Source: an uncultured Oscillospiraceae bacterium (GTDB lineage Bacteria; Bacillota; Clostridia; Oscillospirales; Oscillospiraceae). Taken from it: 18,866 nucleotides of DNA. The notes below the pieces were generated by a model, which was not told where the DNA came from, ran no database searches, and saw only the letters and a program-made list of their open reading frames with translations. The stretch lies in contig CAKUHJ010000026.1 of assembly GCA_934655935.1 (NCBI GenBank), forward strand, positions 1-18,866. The letters run 5' to 3'. This document shows positions 14,128 through 18,866 of this stretch, one piece after another (positions within the stretch are counted from its first letter, which is position 1; every line of letters begins with the position of its first letter). Made by a program: the position numbers and the translations under genes.

Positions 14128-15051
14128 ATGATGGATTTGTCTGCACTGTGGAACAAGATGTTCGTTCTGTTTTTCTGCCTGATCGCGGGCTACCTCGCCG
14201 CGAAGGCCGGCGTCATCAACCGGGAAAGCAATAAAATGTTTTCAAAGCTCATCGTCTGCGTGACAAATCCGCTGCAGATCATCGCCTCGGTTCTGACCGG
14301 CGAGCACCTGCTCTCCAACCGGGACGTGCTTGTTCTGACGCTGATTGTGGTTCTTTCCTACCTTGCGCTCATCGGCGCCAGCTTCTTCATTCCGAAGCTC
14401 CTGCGCGTCCGCCCGGCAGAAGCCGGCGTCTACCGCTTCATGTTCATTTTCTCAAACGTCGGCTTTATCGGCTATCCGATTGTGGAAAGCCTGTTCGGCC
14501 CCAGCGCCATCTTCTATGTGTCCTTGTTCGTGCTGTTCTTCCAGATGTTCGTCTGGAGCTACGGTGTGAGCCTGATGCGCGCGGAGCCGCGCTTCCGCTT
14601 CACCGCCGCCGTGCTCAAAAAGCCGTGCGTCATTGCGGCGCTGGCCGCCTACGCCTTCTACCTGAGCGGCCTCGGCGCGCCGAAGGTCCTTTACCAGGCC
14701 ACAAACTATGTCGGCGCGCTGACAAGCCCGCTTGCCATGCTGATCATCGGCTGCTCCCTGGCGCAGGTCTCCTTCCGCACGGTCTTCGGCAACTGGCGGA
14801 TTTATCTGCTGTCTCTGATCAAGCTGGTTCTCGTGCCGCTGGCGAGCTTCCTGCTGCTGCGGCTGTTTGTCACGAACGAGCTTCTTCTCGGCGTTGTGAC
14901 GGTGGTGATGTGCATGCCGGTCGCGACCAACGCCGCCATCATCAGCTACGAGTGCGGCGCGGACGATACCCTCGCTTCCTCCGGTATCTTCCTGAGCACG
15001 CTTCTGAGCATCGTCACGCTGCCGCTGATGATGACGCTGCTGTTCCGCTGA
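14128..15051 (+). CDS. AEC family (auxin efflux carrier-like) transporter
   Basis: A 307-residue membrane protein of the AEC/MleP family (PF03547, bile/arsenite/riboflavin transporter fold). Bacterial members move malate, malonate or related organic acids, but the substrate is usually unknown. The family pattern is visible: an N-terminal WNKMFVLFFCLIAGYLAAKAGVI helix, NRESNKMFSKLIVCVTNPLQIIASVL, a central FIFSNVGFIGYPIVESLFG motif, and a repeat-like second half with LTSPLAMLIIGCSLAQ and MCMPVATNAAIISYECGAD. About ten membrane segments are expected. AAGGGAG (14112-14118) is nine bases before the ATG at 14128. An adjacent ATG at 14131 is an alternative, and the longer open frame from 13903 has no ribosome site. 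It is the last gene with host-like composition before the mobile element. Confidence 0.92.
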   Translation: MMDLSALWNKMFVLFFCLIAGYLAAKAGVINRESNKMFSKLIVCVTNPLQIIASVLTGEHLLSNRDVLVLTLIVVLSYLALIGASFFIPKLLRVRPAEAGVYRFMFIFSNVGFIGYPIVESLFGPSAIFYVSLFVLFFQMFVWSYGVSLMRAEPRFRFTAAVLKKPCVIAALAAYAFYLSGLGAPKVLYQATNYVGALTSPLAMLIIGCSLAQVSFRTVFGNWRIYLLSLIKLVLVPLASFLLLRLFVTNELLLGVVTVVMCMPVATNAAIISYECGADDTLASSGIFLSTLLSIVTLPLMMTLLFR

Positions 15052-15222
15052 CAGACCTGTAAGATTTATAAGATACTGTCGAAAAGCCACGATCTGCAGC
15101 TCTGCAACACAGCAGCGGGGGTAGCGTGAAGGGGCAAAAAGCCCCCTCGCGTTAGATGGGTGCTCGTAAGACAGTAATTCTAAAAAATCACTATTTTACA
15201 GCATCTGTCTGACAGGGTTGGA

Positions 15223-15269
15223 AAACAAACACACGGCTTTCAGTTTCGGCTGAGTGCCGTTGTTTGTTT
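15223..15269 (+). other. Stem-loop upstream of the terminator
   Basis: AAACAAACA (15223-15231) pairs with TGTTTGTTT (15261-15269), continued by ACGGC with GCCGT after one bulged base, and a small inner TCAG/CTGA stem. It lies three bases before the strong terminator; together they resemble an attenuator pair or the two arms of a transfer-origin region. Confidence 0.4.
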
Positions 15270-15271
15270 AT

Positions 15272-15314
15272 GGGGTCTAAATGCGTGATTGTAACGCATT
15301 TAGACCCCGTTTTT
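15272..15314 (+). terminator. Strong rho-independent terminator at the left of the element
   Basis: A 15-bp perfect stem, GGGGTCTAAATGCGT (15272-15286) with its complement (15294-15308), has loop GATTGTA and is followed by GTTTTT. It would stop transcription arriving from the chromosomal AEC gene before it enters the element. Confidence 0.85.
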
Positions 15315-15470
15315 CTATGCAGACATGAAATCATATTTCCCCTGCCAGAATCGGCTGAAAAAACACTTGCAAATGCTTGGTTTTTACCCCTCTAAATGTG
15401 TACATCAAGCATTGAAATTCTCAAGGCATCCTCTGTTCAAAAAAAGATACACTTTGATGGCGATAAATTT

Positions 15471-15480
15471 GGGCGCACTT
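15471..15480 (-). other. Candidate oriT nic core
   Basis: The minus strand reads AAGTGCGCCC, the core shared by nic regions of RSF1010-like and pSK41/pGO1-like MOBQ plasmids. It lies in the non-coding left region, upstream of a MobC-like gene. No good inverted repeat adjoins it on its 5' side (only TTTCT/AGAAA), which weakens the case. Confidence 0.3.
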
Positions 15481-15482
15481 TC

Positions 15483-15511
15483 TTGAAGTAATGGCAGAAA
15501 TCATGTATAAT
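15483..15511 (+). promoter_or_regulatory. Promoter of the element's first genes
   Basis: TTGAAG (15483-15488) and a perfect TATAAT (15506-15511) are separated by 17 bases. The palindrome-like GTGTGGACACAC (15514-15525) spans the predicted start site and could be an operator. Confidence 0.7.
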
Positions 15512-15591
15512 AAGTGTGGACACACCGCTCCCCAATATATGAAATTACAATACTCTTTTTTAACAATGAATTGTAAGTAGGAGGTACATAC

Positions 15592-16356
15592 ATGGAGAGA
15601 ATAAAGAACTTAAATCTTTATCAAAAGGCTGTTCTTATCATCATGATTGTTATGGCGCTGGTGTTTGCGGTGATTTACCCTAAGACAATTTCGAAAGTCG
15701 GTTTTGCCTACAAGGATTCGATTCTTGTTCCAACCGTGGAAAACGGAAATACGGTTTATTCCGGCAAGCTTATGGGCGAACAGGCTGTTTTCTCTGTGTT
15801 CGAGGATAAGACCGTGATATTTCAGCATGGCGATAAAGTCTATGGTCCATATACCGCAAAAGATGATCCGACCGCTATTCCCAAAGACAAAGAAATTACT
15901 GACTATATGACGGGAGTGGAACTCCGAAAAGGTGATGAAATCCTGTTTCGAGGTGGTATTGGGAAATTTGCTGATGACTATTGGCTATACAACGAGGATG
16001 GAACCTTAGATAATTTCGGCATTTCTTTTGTAACCAGCGATGGAATTGAACGAGATGAAAACGGAAATATCATTGACCCTGTGGAGCCATCTGCATCGAC
16101 CATATGGGATTTGATGAATGAACCTAAGCTGACTCATAAAGGCGAAGGCTTTGCATGGTTCGGAGCGGTGTTTATTTGTATTCTCAATGCGTTGTCTATC
16201 CTGTTTGCCGATGAACTGTTCCGTTGGAATCTGGCATTCCGAATTCGCAATGTAGATCGTGCGGAGCCGTCTGATTGGGAAATCGCAGGACGATACATCG
16301 GTTGGACTGTTATGACGATCATGGCTCTTGTGATCTTTAGCATGGGCCTGCAATGA
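15592..16356 (+). CDS. Membrane protein of unknown function carried by the mobile element
   Basis: A 254-residue protein that I do not recognise. It has one N-terminal membrane helix (about residues 13-30), a predicted extracytoplasmic beta-rich domain (31-180) rich in charged and aromatic residues (VFEDKTVIFQHGDKVYGPY, DDYWLYNEDGTLDNFG), and two C-terminal helices (about 186-206 and 234-252) joined by a short basic loop. No catalytic motif is visible. AGGAGG (15579-15584) lies seven bases before the ATG, and the promoter at 15483-15511 is directly upstream. It is followed after 32 bases by the MobC-like gene, so the two are probably cotranscribed. A role in element maintenance, conjugation-surface interaction or host-cell signalling is possible, but nothing in the sequence decides. 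Confidence 0.8.
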   Translation: MERIKNLNLYQKAVLIIMIVMALVFAVIYPKTISKVGFAYKDSILVPTVENGNTVYSGKLMGEQAVFSVFEDKTVIFQHGDKVYGPYTAKDDPTAIPKDKEITDYMTGVELRKGDEILFRGGIGKFADDYWLYNEDGTLDNFGISFVTSDGIERDENGNIIDPVEPSASTIWDLMNEPKLTHKGEGFAWFGAVFICILNALSILFADELFRWNLAFRIRNVDRAEPSDWEIAGRYIGWTVMTIMALVIFSMGLQ

Positions 16357-16388
16357 ATTTGCAGTAGCTTATAGAAAGTAGAAAAGTT

Positions 16389-16736
16389 ATGGCTGACAAT
16401 AAAAACAGACTGCGTCCGAAGCAGATAAAGTTCTTTGTGAACGACAAGGAATACGAGTTGATAAGAAAGAAAATGGCACAGATGGGAACGGACAACATGA
16501 GTGCCTATATTCGCAAAATGGTAATTGACGGGTATGTTGTAAACTTGGATATGCCCGAACTGCGTGAGCTGATATCCAAGATGAAAAGGATCTCTAACAG
16601 CGAAAACCAGATTGCCAAACGCCTTAACGAAACCGGCAACATCTATGAAGCAGACATCGAAGAAATCAAAAAGAACCAGGAAGAAATTTATGAGGGAATC
16701 CGAGAAATTCTTACATCAATTTCTAAGATAAAGTGA
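16389..16736 (+). CDS. MobC-like plasmid mobilization relaxosome protein
   Basis: A 115-residue basic, all-helical protein. Residues 8-50 look like a ribbon-helix-helix DNA-binding fold of the MobC/NikA type (KQIKFFVNDKEYELIRKKMAQMGTDNMSAYIRKMVIDG). Residues 55-115 form a charged, probably coiled-coil oligomerisation region (LRELISKMKRISNSENQIAKRLNETGNIYEADIEEIKKNQEEI). MobC proteins bind oriT and help the relaxase nick it. The ribosome site is weak (AGAAAG/AGAAAAG), and the gene probably depends on the upstream promoter. A relaxase gene normally follows, often overlapping, but here a 420-base non-coding stretch does. The family call rests on the fold pattern and on context. Confidence 0.8.
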   Translation: MADNKNRLRPKQIKFFVNDKEYELIRKKMAQMGTDNMSAYIRKMVIDGYVVNLDMPELRELISKMKRISNSENQIAKRLNETGNIYEADIEEIKKNQEEIYEGIREILTSISKIK

Positions 16737-16808
16737 TGTTCAGCTCCGTAGGAGCGTAGCCGATTTTGAAAAAATCGTTGAAGGGTTTGGGATGTTTTCC
16801 AACAAGTT

Positions 16809-16841
16809 TTTGCAAATAGCAGCATCGCTGAAATTTGCAAA
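16809..16841. repeat. Compound stem-loop TTTGCAAAT/ATTTGCAAA
   Basis: TTTGCAAAT (16809-16817) pairs with ATTTGCAAA (16833-16841). Inside, CAGC (16820-16823) pairs with GCTG (16827-16830) around ATC, leaving one 2x2 mismatch. It is the most regular of the AT-rich hairpins in this gap. Confidence 0.45.
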
Positions 16842-17019
16842 AAGCGCAAGTGTGTCCACACGTGCACTGCTTGCCAAGTTTGTTTTGACCTTTGCAAGCA
16901 AATTGAAAAATCGCAGAGTGTACATACACCTGCTGTGCTTGCCATTCGCCTTTTCTCAAAATGGCAAGTGCCATTTCCTAAATGGAAATCGGCGGCAACC
17001 GCCGCCTTGTCTACCCAAA

Positions 17020-17094
17020 AGCGAAACAGACGGACGCTGTCAATGGCGGCGAAGCCGTTCATCTCGACCATTGACGGCGGCTGTCCGTTTTGCT
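17020..17094. repeat. 27-bp imperfect inverted repeat upstream of the recombinase operon
   Basis: Left arm 17020-17046 and right arm 17068-17094 are complementary at 22 of 27 positions, with the innermost eight (GTCAATGG/CCATTGAC) perfect. The 21-base spacer contains CGGC-GAA-GCCG. It lies about 60 bases before the operon that ends in the recombinase, so it may be a recombinase or regulator binding site, or a leader attenuator. Confidence 0.5.
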
Positions 17095-17156
17095 ATCCCA
17101 CGATATTTTTGAAAGAAACGAATCGAAGCGAATGAAAGAAAAGGGGGTTCGACTAA

Positions 17157-17549
17157 ATGGATGAGAAACGCAAAGAGGATGAACTCCTCGAACTCACCAA
17201 CGAAGAAATAGACGAGATTATTTTTCAAGAACAGATTGCGAGTGAAGAGTATGACGAAGAAATTCCCGAATACTATTTCTCCAATCCCGACCCGTATGCA
17301 AAAGTCGAGCCTCGTCCCGATGATGCCCCTAAACGAAATGTCACCTTTGACGAGAACGGCAACATCGTAGTCAAAAATCTTTCTGCGTTCTGGCTGCCCG
17401 ATGTGAAAATCGTGGAGAATATCGGCGGCACAGAATACACCGTTACAGGCAGCTATGAGGGGACGGAAACCCTCGACAAGAAGCTCCGCCGCATTATGGA
17501 GCAGAACGTTGCCGATGATGAATTAGGTATCACGGAGGATGGCGAATGA
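17157..17549 (+). CDS. Small acidic protein of unknown function, coupled to the serine recombinase
   Basis: A 130-residue, strongly acidic protein that I cannot assign to a named family. The first 50 residues are rich in E and D and probably partly disordered (KRKEDELLELTNEEIDEIIFQEQ). Residues 65-130 appear more structured (NVTFDENGNIVVKNLSAFWLPDVKIVENIGGTEYTVTGSYEGTETLDKKLRRIMEQN). No signal peptide, membrane helix or DNA-binding motif is evident. AAGGGGG (17141-17147) lies nine bases before the ATG. Its stop overlaps the recombinase start by four bases (ATGA), which implies a stoichiometric or regulatory relationship. An accessory factor, directionality factor or DNA-mimic-like modulator are possibilities only. 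Confidence 0.78.
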   Translation: MDEKRKEDELLELTNEEIDEIIFQEQIASEEYDEEIPEYYFSNPDPYAKVEPRPDDAPKRNVTFDENGNIVVKNLSAFWLPDVKIVENIGGTEYTVTGSYEGTETLDKKLRRIMEQNVADDELGITEDGE

Positions 17550-18866
17550 ACAACGACACCTCTTTTGATATAAATACAAATTCCAATCCTGTACAGACAG
17601 TTGCCCAACCGAAGGAGGATAACGATATTTTAAGGGCAACCGATAAAATCACAGCACTCTATTGCAGATTGTCCGTAGAGGACACCAAGGAGAAAAACGG
17701 CAAAGAGGATTTGTCGAACTCCATCCAGAATCAAAAGGCTATGTTACTCCAATATTCACGGGATCACCGCTTCCCCCAGCCGACATTTTTTATTGATGAC
17801 GGATACAGTGGTGTGACCTATGACCGCCCAGGCTTTCAGAAAATGCTTGACGAAATCGAAGCCGGTCATGTGGGTACGGTCATTACGAAAGACCTGTCAA
17901 GGCTTGGGCGAAACTCTGCTTTGACGGGACTGTATATCAACTACACTTTCCCTCAGAACGATGTCCGCTACATCGCCATCAACGACCACTTTGACAGCAT
18001 CAACCCCAACAGCACCGACAGTGACATTGCCGGTATCAAAAACTGGTTCAACGAATTTTTTGCCAAAGATACAAGTCGAAAGATTCGTGCGGTGCAAAAA
18101 GCAAAGGGCGAGCGAGGAGAGAGATTGACCGTTCATGTGCCGTATGGCTATATGAAGAATCCCGACAATCCGAAAGAATGGATTGTGGACGAAGAAGCTG
18201 CACAGGTGGTCAAGAAGATTTTCACACTCTGCATGAATGGGCGTGGACCGAGCCAAATTGCAGATCAGCTTGAAAAGGACAAGATATTCACACCTACCGC
18301 ATACAAAAACAAACAAGGCGTGAAAACACCGCATACCGAGCCGGAGAACCCTTACCGCTGGCACGAAAGCACCATTGTCAATATTCTTGAACGAAAAGAG
18401 TACATCGGTGCAACGGTCAATTTCAAGACCTATACCAACTCCATCTGGGACAAGAAGCAGAGGGAGAATCCCGAAGAAAATCAAAAGATTTTCTACAACA
18501 CCCATCCTGTCATCATCGAGCAGGAAGTCTTTGACAAGGTACAGGTAATCCGTCAGCAGCGACACAGGAGAACGGCAACAGGCAAGAGCAGTCCCTTTTC
18601 GGGTTTGGTGTTCTGTGCCGACTGCAAGCAGAAGCTCTACTATTCCACCACCAAATACTTTGAAAAGCGACAGGACTTCTTTATCTGTTCCACTCACCGA
18701 GCCAACAAGGACAAGTGCAGCGGTCACTACATTCGTGCCGTGGTTCTGGAGGATATGGTCTGGAAACACATGAAGGAAGTTATCTCGTATGTTACCCGAT
18801 ATGAAGCGCATTTTAGGGTGGAAATGGAGCAAAAACTCCGTCTACAGAGCGAGGAAACCATAAGGG
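17546..18866 (+). CDS. Large serine recombinase (Tn4451 TnpX-like), 3' end beyond the window
   Basis: The frame is open to the window edge (440 codons seen). Residues 35-185 are the resolvase catalytic domain: ITALYCRLSVED with the nucleophile at about S43 and arginine R41, FIDDGYSGVTYDRPGFQKML, and VITKDLSRLGRN. Next comes the recombinase domain (VPYGYMKNP, VVKKIFTLCMNGRGPSQIADQL, STIVNILERKEYIGATVN), then a zinc-ribbon-like region with FCADC and later FIC and KC cysteines. The missing part should hold the rest of the coiled-coil and C-terminal DNA-binding region. Such enzymes excise and integrate elements by cutting both strands with two-base staggers. GGAGG (17534-17538) and the four-base overlap with the upstream gene fix the start. 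The catalytic residues look intact, so the visible part could be active. Confidence 0.93.
   Translation, partial: MNNDTSFDINTNSNPVQTVAQPKEDNDILRATDKITALYCRLSVEDTKEKNGKEDLSNSIQNQKAMLLQYSRDHRFPQPTFFIDDGYSGVTYDRPGFQKMLDEIEAGHVGTVITKDLSRLGRNSALTGLYINYTFPQNDVRYIAINDHFDSINPNSTDSDIAGIKNWFNEFFAKDTSRKIRAVQKAKGERGERLTVHVPYGYMKNPDNPKEWIVDEEAAQVVKKIFTLCMNGRGPSQIADQLEKDKIFTPTAYKNKQGVKTPHTEPENPYRWHESTIVNILERKEYIGATVNFKTYTNSIWDKKQRENPEENQKIFYNTHPVIIEQEVFDKVQVIRQQRHRRTATGKSSPFSGLVFCADCKQKLYYSTTKYFEKRQDFFICSTHRANKDKCSGHYIRAVVLEDMVWKHMKEVISYVTRYEAHFRVEMEQKLRLQSEETIR

Larger units (their letters stand above)
15052..15591. other. Non-coding left region of the mobile element
   Basis: Some 540 bases without a convincing gene, across which composition changes from GC-rich to AT-rich. 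In order: ACTGTC (15073-15078) and GACAGT (15171-15176) as an inverted pair around a structured stretch containing GGGGC-AAAAA-GCCCC (15131-15145). A hairpin follows at 15223-15269, then the strong terminator at 15272-15314, an AT-rich stretch with no recognisable signal, a minus-strand AAGTGCGCCC (15471-15480), and the promoter of the next gene. The element end probably lies between about 15060 and 15220, but no attachment duplication can be seen from one side. Confidence 0.6.
16737..17156. other. Hairpin-rich non-coding gap after mobC
   Basis: About 420 bases with no convincing gene; open frames on both strands lack ribosome sites and family resemblance. It contains a dense set of stem-loops: GCTCC-GTA-GGAGC (16743-16755), CGATTTT-GAA-AAAATCG (16761-16777), TTTGCAAAT/ATTTGCAAA with an inner CAGC/GCTG (16809-16841), GTGTA-CA-TACAC (16918-16929), GGCGGC-AACC-GCCGCC (16991-17006) and the long inverted repeat at 17020-17094. 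GTGTGTCCACAC (16850-16861) is an inverted copy of the motif at 15514-15525. A relaxase gene would be expected about here. Confidence 0.6.
15060..18866. mobile_element. Integrative mobilizable element or remnant (left part, truncated by window)
   Basis: The block has markedly lower GC and different codon use from everything before 15051. It encodes a MobC-like relaxosome protein and a large serine recombinase, the hallmarks of Firmicutes integrative elements of the Tn4451/CTn type. The left boundary is approximate and the right end lies outside the window. No relaxase, type IV secretion or cargo resistance gene is present in the visible part. Confidence 0.75.

Noticed and set aside
15272..15314. 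The 15-bp stem read as a transfer-origin inverted repeat
   Set aside because: The immediate GTTTTT tail and position just inside the element fit a rho-independent terminator better; an oriT role is not excluded.
16792..17112. Open frames of about 100-127 codons on both strands in the gap after mobC
   Set aside because: They have no ribosome sites and no family resemblance, and they cross several strong hairpins.
17897..18832. Minus-strand open frame of 311 codons opposite the serine recombinase
   Set aside because: The plus strand encodes an unmistakable recombinase that runs off the window; the antisense frame has no motif.

Overview
The window looks like chromosomal DNA from a GC-rich anaerobic Firmicute of the class Clostridia, probably a gut Oscillospirales-type bacterium. 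The reasons are Shine-Dalgarno sequences of the AGGAGG/AAAGGAG type before most genes, TTG as well as ATG starts, consensus sigma-A-like promoters, abundant cytoplasmic Fe-S proteins, and a low-GC Firmicutes mobile element at the right. The lineage is inference. No tRNA, rRNA or CRISPR array was seen.

Region 1 (1-3099): a promoter with a FadR-type palindrome at its start site precedes an ornithine cyclodeaminase/mu-crystallin family enzyme, overlapped by four bases by a FadR-type GntR regulator. After a terminator comes an aldo/keto reductase with two C-terminal [4Fe-4S] motifs. Region 2 (3130-9961): an AraC regulator is divergent from an apparent five-gene operon. The operon encodes a cytoplasmic QueG/reductive-dehalogenase-like double-cluster Fe-S protein, a cysteine-rich U32-peptidase-like protein, and a complete ribose-type ABC importer (lipoprotein, double ATPase, permease). 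The intergenic region carries three TTGCTAT boxes that suit an AraC operator. The ATPase has an in-frame TAA at codon 14 of its expected reading frame. Regions 1 and 2 read as an inducible uptake and Fe-S redox cluster for an unidentified small organic solute.

Region 3 (10079-15051): mostly single-gene units with their own promoters. They are a small P-loop ATPase, a phosphoglucose-isomerase-fold protein whose catalytic motifs all appear lost, a TetR regulator, a Ttd14-like NTPase fused to a CYTH-like domain, and an AEC-family permease.

Region 4 (about 15060-18866): base composition drops and a mobile element begins. It has a structured non-coding left region with a strong terminator and a possible MOBQ-type nic core, a membrane protein, a MobC-like relaxosome protein, a 420-base hairpin-rich gap where a relaxase might be expected, a small acidic protein, and a large serine recombinase cut off by the window edge. 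It looks like an integrative mobilizable element or a remnant of one.
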